From assembly GCF_900091475.1 (NCBI RefSeq), contig NZ_FMIB01000002.1, positions 186,001 through 250,000 of the forward strand: a stretch of 64,000 bases of DNA, given 5' to 3'. This DNA comes from Micromonospora chersina. Its GTDB lineage: Bacteria > Actinomycetota > Actinomycetes > Mycobacteriales > Micromonosporaceae. Position 1 is the stretch's first letter, and each line of letters begins with the position of its first letter. A program made the translations under genes and the position numbers. Below are positions 9,603-17,440 of this stretch, piece by piece. The notes below the pieces were generated by a model that ran no database searches, was not told where the DNA came from, and worked only from the letters and a program-made list of their open reading frames with translations.

Positions 9603-9615
9603 CCAGCGCCACGGG

Positions 9616-9649
9616 CCGGGCGGCCGTCACCGCGGTGACGGCCGCCCGG
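9616..9649 (+). terminator. Perfect 34-base palindrome after the ABC importer operon
   Basis: The two 17-base halves are exact reverse complements, centred on CGCG, and begin 13 bases after the substrate-binding gene stop. In RNA it would form a very stable GC-rich hairpin with no U-tract, a common actinobacterial terminator form. Because it is fully symmetric as DNA, a protein-binding role for the following TetR gene cannot be excluded. Confidence 0.7.
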
Positions 9650-9742
9650 CGGCGCGCACGTAGAGTTGCGCAGTCCGGCGCGACAACCACCGGGGGGCGG
9701 GCGGGTCGCGCGGGCCACGAGCCACGCACAGGGGGCAGTCGC

Positions 9743-10369
9743 ATGATCGAGGTGGACGCCGACGCGCCGGCGCGGGTGGACGGCCGGTCGGCGCGGGCCG
9801 AGCGGACCCGCGCCGCCATCGTCGAGGCGCATCTGGCCCTCATCGACGCGGGCGACCTGCGGCCCACCGGGGAGCGGATCGCCGAGCGCGCCGGGGTGTC
9901 GCTGCGCACCCTCTGGACCAACTTCAAGGACATGGAAACCCTGTTCGCCGCGACGGGGCGGCTGGTCGGGGAGCGGCTGGACGCCCTCTGGCGGCCGATC
10001 CCGCCGGAGCTGCCGCTCACCCGGCGGATCGCGGAGTTCTGCGACCAGCGGGCCGAGATGCTGGAGGTGCTGGCGCCCTCCGCGCGCGCCTCGGCGCTGC
10101 GGGAACCGTTCTCGCCGCAGCTGCGGCGCAACCGCGAGGCGGCCATCGCCCGCGTCCGCCACGAGATCGAGCTGGCCTTCGAGCCGGAGCTGGCGCACGC
10201 GGGCCCGGGGCGCGAGCAGCTGCTGGACGCGCTGACCGTGGCCTGCACCTGGGCGGCGTGGGCGATGATGCGCGACGCCATGGGCCTCGACGTGGCGGCG
10301 GCCCGGGCCACCCTGGCCCGCACCATCGGCGCGCTGCTCGTCGACGCCATCGCCGCCGGCCTGCGCTGA
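9743..10369 (+). CDS. TetR/AcrR-family transcriptional regulator
   Basis: This 208-residue regulator has a helix-turn-helix at about residues 30-72 (AIVEAHLALIDAGDL, then ERIAERAGVSLRTLWTNFKD) and an all-helical C-terminal ligand domain. TetR proteins usually act as dimeric repressors released by a small ligand. It directly follows the ABC importer and may control it, possibly at the TACAC-N5-GTGTA repeat near 4619; this is inference. ATG 9743 is favoured, with GGGGG upstream. The open frame extends further upstream without family resemblance. Confidence 0.88.
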   Translation: MIEVDADAPARVDGRSARAERTRAAIVEAHLALIDAGDLRPTGERIAERAGVSLRTLWTNFKDMETLFAATGRLVGERLDALWRPIPPELPLTRRIAEFCDQRAEMLEVLAPSARASALREPFSPQLRRNREAAIARVRHEIELAFEPELAHAGPGREQLLDALTVACTWAAWAMMRDAMGLDVAAARATLARTIGALLVDAIAAGLR

Positions 10370-10388
10370 CCTGACCTTTCGCCCCGCT

Positions 10389-10407
10389 GCCGACCGGCCC
10401 GGTCGGC
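10389..10407. terminator. Bidirectional terminator-like hairpin between convergent TetR and MarR genes
   Basis: Eight-base perfect arms (GCCGACCG and CGGTCGGC) flank a three-base loop in the 42-base gap between the two convergent genes. Its symmetry allows it to serve both strands. Confidence 0.55.
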
Positions 10408-10411
10408 TGCG

Positions 10412-10855
10412 TCAGTCGTCGCGCAGGCGGCGCAGGATCCGGGTCAGCTCGGTCCGGTCCGCCGGGTCCAGGGCGCCGAAGAACCGTTCCGCCTCGGCGG
10501 CCCGGGCCACCCGGATGGCCTCGCCGACCCGTTCGCCCTCGCCGGTGAGCGCGACAAGCGTCGCCCGCCGGTCCACCGGGTCGGGCCGCCGCTCGACCAG
10601 CCCGCGCTCCGCAAGGCCGTCGACGACCTCGGTGGCGGAGCGGGGCGCGATGCGCAGGTGCTCGGCGAGCGTGCTGAGCCGCACCGCGCCGTGCCGCATG
10701 AGCACGGCGAGCGCCCGGGCGTGCCCCGGGTTGATCTCCCAGGGTTCGAGGGTGCGCCTGGACTGGTGGCGCAGGCGCCGGGCCACCGCCCAGAACGTCT
10801 CGGCCAGGCTCTCCTCGTCGTCGCTGCCGGTCACCGGAATACGGTAGCAGCACAT
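10412..10855 (-). CDS. MarR-family transcriptional regulator
   Basis: The 147-residue protein has the MarR winged-helix layout: LSTLAEHLRIAPRSATEVVDGLAERGLVERRPDPVDRRATLVALTGEG contains the recognition helix and the DRR wing (only parts are diagnostic). Helical dimerisation ends flank it. The longest start is the ATG at 10855, which lies inside an inverted repeat; an internal GTG at 10834 would give 140 residues and may be the real start, perhaps on a leaderless message, since no ribosome site is visible for either. It is divergent from the ABC exporter and probably represses both. Confidence 0.87.
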   Translation of the reverse strand: MCCYRIPVTGSDDEESLAETFWAVARRLRHQSRRTLEPWEINPGHARALAVLMRHGAVRLSTLAEHLRIAPRSATEVVDGLAERGLVERRPDPVDRRATLVALTGEGERVGEAIRVARAAEAERFFGALDPADRTELTRILRRLRDD

Positions 10856-10880
10856 GCTGTTGCTACCTCATGATGAGGTA
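10843..10880. promoter_or_regulatory. Overlapping inverted repeats in the MarR / ABC exporter divergent region
   Basis: Two operator-like repeats overlap. The first has arms GGTAGCA (10843-10849) and TGCTACC (10861-10867). The second has arms TACCTCA (10864-10870) and TGAGGTA (10874-10880). They cover the 5' end of marR and the ribosome site region of the exporter gene, a typical place for MarR autoregulation and repression of an efflux gene. Confidence 0.6.
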
Positions 10881-10889
10881 ACCTCAGCA

Positions 10890-12710
10890 ATGTCCCCGAC
10901 GGAAGAGAGCACCCCCTTGGACGGATTCCGAGACGGCCGCGGTGGCGGCCGAACCACCGTGACCCCCGCCGAGAAGGCGCAGGCCCGCCAGGTGTCCCTG
11001 CGCCGGATCGGCGGCCTCTTCACCGACCATCGCGGTCCCCTCGCGGCCGTGGTGGCGATCATCGTGGCGTCGTCCGTGATCGCGATGGCGTCGCCGTTCC
11101 TGCTGCGTACCGTGATCGACCGGGCCCTCCCCGAGCGCGACCTGACCCTGCTGGCCTGGCTGGTCGCGGGCATGGTCGGGGTGGCCGCCGTGACCGCCGT
11201 GCTCGGCGTGGCGCAGACCTGGATCTCCACCCGCGTGGGGCAGGAGGTCATGCACCGGCTGCGCACCGACGTCTTCACCCACCTCCAGCGCCAGTCGATC
11301 GGCTTCTTCGTCCGCACCCGCACCGGCGAGGTGCAGTCGCGGATCACCAACGACATCGGCGGCATGCAGGCCGTGGTCACCTCCACGGCCACGTCGATCG
11401 CCGCCAACCTCACCACGGTGGTCGCCACGGTCATCGCCATGGTCGCGCTGAGCTGGCGGCTCACCCTCGTCTCGGTGGTCGTGCTGCCGCCCGCCATCTG
11501 GCTGACCCGTCGGGTGGCCCGGCTGCGCCGGGAGATCACCGCACGCCGCCAGCGCGAGCTGGCCGACCTCAACGTCACCATCGAGGAGGGGCTGTCGATC
11601 AGCGGCGTGCAGCTGGCCAAGACCCTCGGGGCCGGCGCGACCCTGGTCGACAGGTTCACCGCCTCCTCGGCCCGCCTGGTCGACCTGGAACTCCGCTCGG
11701 AGCTGGCCGGCCGCTGGCGGATGGCCTCGATGACGGTGATCTTCGCGGCGATCCCGGCCGTCATCTACCTCGGCGCCGGCCTGCCCGGCACCGCCGGCAC
11801 GCTCACCATCGGCACCCTGGTCGCCTTCACCGCCCTCCAGGGCAACCTGTTCCGGCCGCTCATGGGCCTGCTCAACGTGGGCGTCTCGCTGACCGCCTCG
11901 ATGGCGCTGTTCGCCCGGATCTTCGAATACCTGGACCTGCCCGTCGAGGTGGCCGACCCGGCACACCCGGTCGCCCTCGACCCGGCCCGGGTCCGCGGCC
12001 ACCTGCGCTTCTCCGACGTCACCTTCAGCTACCCGGGCAGCGACACCGCCGCCGTGGCCGGCGTCAACCTGGACGTCCCGGCCGGCACCAGCCTGGCCCT
12101 CGTGGGCGAGACCGGCTCCGGCAAGAGCACCCTCGCCGCGCTGATCAGCCGGCTGCACGACCCCGATGCCGGCCGCATCACGATCGACGGCGTCGACCTG
12201 CGCGACGTGCGCCTGGCCGACCTGGCCGCCGTCGTGGGCGTGGTCAGCCAGGAGACCTACCTGCTGCACGCCACCGTGCGGGAGAACCTCCGGTACGCGA
12301 AGCCCGACGCCACCGACGCCGACATCGAGGCCGCCGCCCGCGCCGCGCAGATCCACGACCTGATCGCCGCGCTCCCCGACGGCTACGACACCGTGGTCGG
12401 CTCCCGCGGCCACCGGTTCTCCGGCGGCGAGAAGCAGCGCCTGGCCATCGCCCGCACGCTGCTGCGCGACCCGCGGATCCTCGTGCTGGACGAGGCGACC
12501 AGCGCGCTGGACACCGAGACCGAGCGCGCCGTGCAGCGCGCCTTCGACGAGTTGGCCCGGGGCCGCACCGTGGTCACCATCGCGCACCGCCTCTCCACGG
12601 TCCGCGACGCCGACCAGATCGCCGTGCTCGACCACGGCCGGATCGTCGAGTCCGGCACCCACGCCAGCCTGCTCGACCGCGCCGGCCGGTACGCGTCGCT
12701 CGCCGCCTGA
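10890..12710 (+). CDS. ABC exporter, fused permease-ATPase
   Basis: This 606-residue half-transporter has six transmembrane helices in the first 320 residues (ABC exporter type I fold). The ATPase domain carries Walker A GETGSGKST, signature FSGGEKQRLAIARTLL, Walker B ILVLDEATSALD and an H-loop in TIAHRLST. It should work as a dimer exporting lipids, peptides or drugs. ATG 10890 is chosen because GAGGTA lies nine bases upstream; an ATG at 10854 is in frame but sits inside the operator. The divergent MarR gene suggests induction by a toxic compound. Confidence 0.9.
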   Translation: MSPTEESTPLDGFRDGRGGGRTTVTPAEKAQARQVSLRRIGGLFTDHRGPLAAVVAIIVASSVIAMASPFLLRTVIDRALPERDLTLLAWLVAGMVGVAAVTAVLGVAQTWISTRVGQEVMHRLRTDVFTHLQRQSIGFFVRTRTGEVQSRITNDIGGMQAVVTSTATSIAANLTTVVATVIAMVALSWRLTLVSVVVLPPAIWLTRRVARLRREITARRQRELADLNVTIEEGLSISGVQLAKTLGAGATLVDRFTASSARLVDLELRSELAGRWRMASMTVIFAAIPAVIYLGAGLPGTAGTLTIGTLVAFTALQGNLFRPLMGLLNVGVSLTASMALFARIFEYLDLPVEVADPAHPVALDPARVRGHLRFSDVTFSYPGSDTAAVAGVNLDVPAGTSLALVGETGSGKSTLAALISRLHDPDAGRITIDGVDLRDVRLADLAAVVGVVSQETYLLHATVRENLRYAKPDATDADIEAAARAAQIHDLIAALPDGYDTVVGSRGHRFSGGEKQRLAIARTLLRDPRILVLDEATSALDTETERAVQRAFDELARGRTVVTIAHRLSTVRDADQIAVLDHGRIVESGTHASLLDRAGRYASLAA

Positions 12711-12764
12711 GCGCCGTGCCTCGAGCGCAACCAGACCAGCACCGACAACTGCTGATTTGCTGGC

Positions 12765-13808
12765 TCAGGCGTCGGGCGGCCCGGGGCTGTCCGGGTCGCC
12801 CGACGGGGTCTCGCCGAACGGGGTCTCGCCGGACTGCGGCGTCGGTTGCGGCCCGGAAGGACGACGCGGGGGAGGCGGGGCGGGCGGCGGCGGGAAGGGT
12901 TCGAGCGGGGTGAACTGCTCGACCGGGGCGTCCGGCCGGGGAACCCGCCGGCCTTCCGGCGGGCGCTTCCGCTGCTGCGGCGGGTGGTCCGTCCGGAGCG
13001 CCTCCGGCATACCGGCCGCCTGCGTGGCGCCGTTCTCGGGCGAGCCGGTCGTTGGCGCGGTGCCGTTCTCGGGGCGGCGTGCGCGCTGTTCTTCGGCGTA
13101 CGCGGCGCGCCGGCGGTCGAGGTCGCGCTGCCACTCCAGGGCGATGCGCTGGTCCCAGTACGGCTGGAGCAGCCTGCGGACCGGCTCGTCGAGGTACACC
13201 GACACGTCCGGCTCGCAGGTGAACGTGACCTCGCCGCGCTCGTAGGCCCACGGGAGGGCGTCGTCGCCGGTCATCGCACCCTCCAGCACGGCCATGAAGG
13301 CGCGGGGGAGGTCCGGCGGGATGTCCGAGGCGCACCGCATCGCGATGCGCCGGAACCGCTGGAGCGCCTGCGGCTGGAACTGGTCGACGTACCAGCCGAA
13401 CAGTTCCGGCCGCGCGTTGTGGGACGTCCAGGTGAAGGTCGCCCGGACGACGAAGTGGTAGACCTGCCCCTGCGCCGGGACCAGCAGGGTCGGCGCCGCC
13501 CGCCGGTCGACCAGCGTCACGGGCGAGGATTCCGCCTCCTGCCACTGCAACTGGTCCAGCAGGGGCCGGGCCGCCGTCCACAGCCGCGCCGCCCCGCGCC
13601 GCGTGGCCGCCCAGAGCTCCCGAGCACGGCCGCGCCACCGCTTCCACCGGTCCGGCGCCGGCACTCCGCCCCGATCGCCCTCGACGCTCCGGCCGCGGCC
13701 GCCCTCGACGCTTCCGCCCTCGACGTTTCGACCGTGGCCGGCCTCGGGACCGCCGCCGTCCGTCTCGCCGGCGTGGGAGCCGCCGTCCTCGCCGGGCGTC
13801 CCGGTCAT
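12765..13808 (-). CDS. Conserved hypothetical protein with proline-rich tail
   Basis: I do not recognise this 347-residue protein. The first 55 residues are glycine- and acid-rich and probably disordered. Residues about 60-250 look folded, with strands such as VYHFVVRATFTWTS and EVTFTCEPDVSVYLDE and a basic amphipathic helix (LQPYWDQRIALEWQRDLDRR). The last 80 residues are rich in proline and charged residues. No transmembrane segment or signal is present. The ATG at 13808 follows a GGAGAGGGG ribosome site. It converges on the ABC exporter gene. The middle beta-then-helix pattern recalls membrane-associated scaffold domains, but I make no assignment. Confidence 0.7.
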   Translation of the reverse strand: MTGTPGEDGGSHAGETDGGGPEAGHGRNVEGGSVEGGRGRSVEGDRGGVPAPDRWKRWRGRARELWAATRRGAARLWTAARPLLDQLQWQEAESSPVTLVDRRAAPTLLVPAQGQVYHFVVRATFTWTSHNARPELFGWYVDQFQPQALQRFRRIAMRCASDIPPDLPRAFMAVLEGAMTGDDALPWAYERGEVTFTCEPDVSVYLDEPVRRLLQPYWDQRIALEWQRDLDRRRAAYAEEQRARRPENGTAPTTGSPENGATQAAGMPEALRTDHPPQQRKRPPEGRRVPRPDAPVEQFTPLEPFPPPPAPPPPRRPSGPQPTPQSGETPFGETPSGDPDSPGPPDA

Positions 13809-14295
13809 CGCACCCCTCTCCGATGGAGTAGCCGCGCGTCGTACGGCCGCGCCGGTACGGGGTCGGTGCGGCCGCTCGAGGGGTGTGCGGAGACGCCGAG
13901 CCGGCCCTCCGCGGTCCCACGCTAACAAGCCGACGCGGCGGCTCCCGGCAGCCGCGCGGGGCGCGGGCCGGCGTGCCGCTCGTGGACGTCACGATCGCTG
14001 ACGCACCTGCGACCGGACACGCCGACGACAAAGCACCCCAGCCGAGGGCATCGTGGTGGTCCGCTTCGCCCACCGTCGCCTGGTGCACGAGACCGACGAG
14101 GTGCGCCGCGAGACCCTGGCCATCCTCGCGCGCCGCGCGGCCGCCACCGGCTGAGCCCGCCGCGCACGGCGTGGCCGCCAGGAGGAAACGCCGCATCGAC
14201 GCATGAGAACTTGTGGATGTTCGGCCGGTGTCGAGTGTCCTGTTGAGCTGGTCGGATGGCGGGACGGACATCGCCGTTCGATGACAGGAGGGACC
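13809..14295. other. Long intergenic region upstream of the metalloprotease gene
   Basis: This 487-base stretch separates two divergent genes. It contains one short coding-like frame (14053-14154, listed separately) and, after it, an orphan ribosome-site-like AGGAGGAAA (about 14180) with no good start codon at proper spacing. Together these suggest remains of a small lost gene. The last 90 bases should hold the metalloprotease promoter. I see no tRNA or repeat here. Confidence 0.5.
14053..14154 (+). pseudogene. Possible remnant or small ORF (33 residues)
   Basis: A GTG-started frame encodes a charged helical segment (RFAHRRLVHETDEVRR, then [14 protein letters not shown]). It has a protein-like composition for its size, but no clear ribosome site and no recognisable family. 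It could be the tail of a decayed gene or chance coding. Low confidence. Confidence 0.2.
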
Positions 14296-17226
14296 GTGCG
14301 CACACCATCGCGTGCGACGACGGGGGCCACCGCGCTGCTACTCGCGGCCGGGCTGGTCCTGACCGCGGGAGCTGGCGGCCAGGCGGCACCCCGGCACGAG
14401 ATTCCGACCCAGGCGCAGCCCGGCCACCTGCCGGGCGACAGCCACGACAGCAAGACGAAGGACAACCGGAAGGGGCGGACCGCGCCGACCGACCGCCAGC
14501 AGGACCGGGCCGCCGCGCTCGGCGCCCGGGTCCGCTGGACCGACTTCGGCACGCCCGCCGTGCTCACCGCCACGAGCCGGCCGCTCGCCACCGGGCTGCC
14601 CGCCGACCCGGCCGCCGCCGCGCGGGCGTACGTGGCCGCGAACCGTGAGGTGCTGGGGCTGACCGCCGAGGGCGCCGCCGCCCTGGAGCAGTTGACCGTC
14701 GCACCGATGGGGGACGGCGCCACCGTGCTGTTCCGGCAGCGCTTCGGTGACCTGCCCGCCGCGGTCGACGGCATGCTGGCCGTCGGCGTCCGCGACGGGG
14801 TGGTGTGGCACGTCAGCTCGTCCCTGGCCCGCGACGCCGGCGCGCCCGCCCCGGCCACGATCAGCGCCGACGAGGCACGGCGGGCCGCTGCGGCCGACGC
14901 CGGCCTGACCGACCCGACCGTCCTGCGTACCTCGCTGGTCGCGGTGCCGACCGCGGACCGGGGGCCGCGGGCGGCGTACGAGGTGGTCCTCGGCGCGGAC
15001 GTCACCGGCGCGGACCCGGCGGCCTTCGCCACCTACGTGGACGCCCGCGACGGCAGCGTGCTGGTCCGCGAGGACCTGGTCGACCACGACGTGGACAACC
15101 CGTCGTGGGAGGTCTTCCCGAACTCGCCGTCGGTCGACAAGTCCTCCACCGACACTCGGGTACGCTGGTGCGCCGAGCCGGCGGCGGGCTGCGACGAGGT
15201 GGTCGGCGTGCCCGGGCACCCCGCCTGGGACGTGGACCCGGCCACCGGGACGTCCACCACCACGACGCGGGGCAACAACGCGTTCGCCGTGCAGAACTGG
15301 TTCAGCAACGACCCGTTCAGCGTGGGCACCGAGACGGCCACGCCGCGCCCGGACCGCAACTACGCCTACCCCTGGACCAACCAGTGGTACGTGCAGAAGT
15401 GCAGCCCGGACACCTTCACCTCGCCGCAGGCCAACGACATCGACGCGGCCCGGGCCAACCTGTTCGCCATGCACAACCGGATGCACGACTGGTCGTACCA
15501 CCTGGGCTTCACCGAGGCGACCTGGAACATGCAGCGGGACAACCTCGGCCGCAGCGGGCTGGGCAACGACCCGGAGCAGGGCAACGCGCAGGCCGGCGGC
15601 GTCAGCGGCGGCCCGCCGGCGTTCGCGGCCCGCAACAACGCCAACCAGATCACCCCGCCGGACGGCATCGCCCCGACGACAAACATGTACCTGTGGCAGC
15701 CGAGCGCCGGCTCGTTCTACGCGCCCTGCGTCGACGGCGACTTCGACATGTCGGTCATCGCCCACGAGTACGGGCACGCCGTCAGCGGCCGCATGATCGC
15801 CGGACCGAACGCCGGTGTCAGCTCCCCGCAGGGGATGAGCGAGAGCTGGTCGGACCAGCTCGCCATGGAGTACCTGTACGAGCACGGGTACGCGGCGCCG
15901 GGCCGGAAGGGCTTCACCATCGGCGAGTACACCACCGGCGACCCGAACGCGGGCATCCGCAACTACAACATGAGCGACAGCCCGCTCAACTACAGCGCGA
16001 TCGACTACGACTTCGTGGGCCTCCAGGTGCACGCCTCCGGTGAGGTGTGGAGCGCCACCAACGCCGACATCCGGGCGGCCATGATGGCCCGGTACGGCGC
16101 GGGCGACGCGGCCCTGCAGAAGTCCTGCGCCGACGGGGCGACGCCGGTGACGGCCTGCCCGGGCAACCGGCGCTGGATCCAGCTGGTCTTCGACTCGTTC
16201 CTGCTGATGGCGGTCAGCCAGGTCAGCATGGTCGACGCGCGGGACGCGATGCTCGCCGCCGACCGGATCCGCTTCGGCGGGGCCAACCAGGACCTGCTCT
16301 GGAACGCGTTCGCCGCCCGGGGCCTCGGTGAGACCGCGGCCAGCCTCGGCAACGCGGACGTCAACCCGACGCCCGGCTTCACCTCCCCGTACGCGGGCGA
16401 GGCGACCCTGACCTTCCGGCCGGTCGACGACGACGCGGTGGTGTCCGGGGCGCAGCTGTTCGTGGGCCGCTACCAGGCCCGAGCCGTGCCGGTGGCGGAC
16501 ACCGACGCCGCCACGGCGCTCACCGACCAGGTGAGCCTGGTCCCCGGCACGTACGAGTTCGTCGTCCGGGCCCCCGGCTACGGGCACGTCCGGGTCGGCC
16601 CGGTGACCGTGACGGCCGGCCAGGTCCGCGACCTGCCGGTGACGCTGCGCCGCAACCTCGCCTCGACGGCCGCCGGCGCGACGGTCGGCGGGGACGGGAT
16701 CAACCTGGCGCGGATCGCCGACGACGACGAGGCCACCAACTGGGCCTCGCTGGGCGCGCCTGTCGCCGGCCGGCAGGTCACCGTCGACCTGGCCGGGGGT
16801 ACGCAGCAGGTCCGCCGGGTGCAGGTCAGCGCCATGCTGCGCCCGCCGGTGGCGGGCGACGCGGACGCCGGCACGCAGAACCGGTTCTCCGCGCTGCGCC
16901 AGTTCTGGGTCCTCGCCTGCACGGCGGGGGACGGGGTGAGCTGTGCCGACGCGGCGAACTACCGGGTCGTCTACACCAGCCCGGCGGATGCCTTCCCGTC
17001 GGTGGCGCCGCGGCCGCGGGCCCCGGAGCTGATCGTCCGGTCCTTCGACATCCCGCGGACCAGGGCCACCCACCTGCGGGTGGAGGTGGTGACCAACCAG
17101 TGCACGGGCGCGCCGGACTACGCCGGTGAGCAGGACGCCGACCCGCGGGCGGCGACCGACTGCGCCACCGCCAGCCCGCAGGCGCAGAACGTGCGGATCG
17201 CCGAGTTCCAGGCGTTCGCGCAGTAG
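14296..17226 (+). CDS. Secreted M36 (fungalysin)-like zinc metalloprotease
   Basis: The 976-residue preproprotein has a signal peptide (about 1-32), an FTP/PepSY-like propeptide region (about 60-270) and a catalytic domain with HEYGH (H490-H494) and the downstream zinc ligand in SESWSD (E516). That is the HExxH...E arrangement of thermolysin-like and M36 peptidases. The C-terminal part has a carboxypeptidase-regulatory/PEGA-like sandwich (about 715-795) and a discoidin-like module (about 800-975) beginning INLARIADDDEATNWAS. GTG 14296 is preferred because AGGAGG sits four bases before it; an ATG at 14281 and another at 14203 are in frame. It should act extracellularly. A strong terminator follows. 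Confidence 0.9.
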   Translation: MRTPSRATTGATALLLAAGLVLTAGAGGQAAPRHEIPTQAQPGHLPGDSHDSKTKDNRKGRTAPTDRQQDRAAALGARVRWTDFGTPAVLTATSRPLATGLPADPAAAARAYVAANREVLGLTAEGAAALEQLTVAPMGDGATVLFRQRFGDLPAAVDGMLAVGVRDGVVWHVSSSLARDAGAPAPATISADEARRAAAADAGLTDPTVLRTSLVAVPTADRGPRAAYEVVLGADVTGADPAAFATYVDARDGSVLVREDLVDHDVDNPSWEVFPNSPSVDKSSTDTRVRWCAEPAAGCDEVVGVPGHPAWDVDPATGTSTTTTRGNNAFAVQNWFSNDPFSVGTETATPRPDRNYAYPWTNQWYVQKCSPDTFTSPQANDIDAARANLFAMHNRMHDWSYHLGFTEATWNMQRDNLGRSGLGNDPEQGNAQAGGVSGGPPAFAARNNANQITPPDGIAPTTNMYLWQPSAGSFYAPCVDGDFDMSVIAHEYGHAVSGRMIAGPNAGVSSPQGMSESWSDQLAMEYLYEHGYAAPGRKGFTIGEYTTGDPNAGIRNYNMSDSPLNYSAIDYDFVGLQVHASGEVWSATNADIRAAMMARYGAGDAALQKSCADGATPVTACPGNRRWIQLVFDSFLLMAVSQVSMVDARDAMLAADRIRFGGANQDLLWNAFAARGLGETAASLGNADVNPTPGFTSPYAGEATLTFRPVDDDAVVSGAQLFVGRYQARAVPVADTDAATALTDQVSLVPGTYEFVVRAPGYGHVRVGPVTVTAGQVRDLPVTLRRNLASTAAGATVGGDGINLARIADDDEATNWASLGAPVAGRQVTVDLAGGTQQVRRVQVSAMLRPPVAGDADAGTQNRFSALRQFWVLACTAGDGVSCADAANYRVVYTSPADAFPSVAPRPRAPELIVRSFDIPRTRATHLRVEVVTNQCTGAPDYAGEQDADPRAATDCATASPQAQNVRIAEFQAFAQ

Positions 17227-17231
17227 GCGAC

Positions 17232-17264
17232 GGGGTGCGGGCGGGCGACGCCCGCCCGCACCCC
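17232..17264 (+). terminator. Rho-independent-like hairpin after the metalloprotease gene
   Basis: A perfect 15-base GC stem with a three-base loop begins six bases after the stop codon. The downstream side is followed by CTTGCC rather than a U-tract, which is usual in high-GC genomes. Confidence 0.8.
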
Positions 17265-17294
17265 TTGCCAGGCATCGGCAACCATCACTACATT
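17265..17294 (+). promoter_or_regulatory. Candidate promoter for the CBM2 protein gene
   Basis: TTGCCA (17265-17270) and TACATT (17289-17294) are separated by 18 bases in a locally AT-richer stretch directly after the terminator. They resemble a housekeeping sigma promoter. The untranslated leader would be about 140 bases. Confidence 0.4.
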
Positions 17295-17440
17295 CATCGG
17301 CGGGCGCCGCCGTACGGCGGCTGCACGTCCCGCCCGAGCCGGGCAGTTCCGGTACGCGCCGTCGCGCGCGTCCGCACGCGAGGTCCCCGCAGTCTCCGCG
17401 CCGCCGGTCGGTCGACCGGTGGCCCGCCGAGAGGACCCCG

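Noticed and set aside
13925..14203. Plus-strand frames across the metalloprotease upstream region
   Set aside because: Only one short segment (14053-14154) looks protein-like; the other frames are Arg/Pro-rich shadows.
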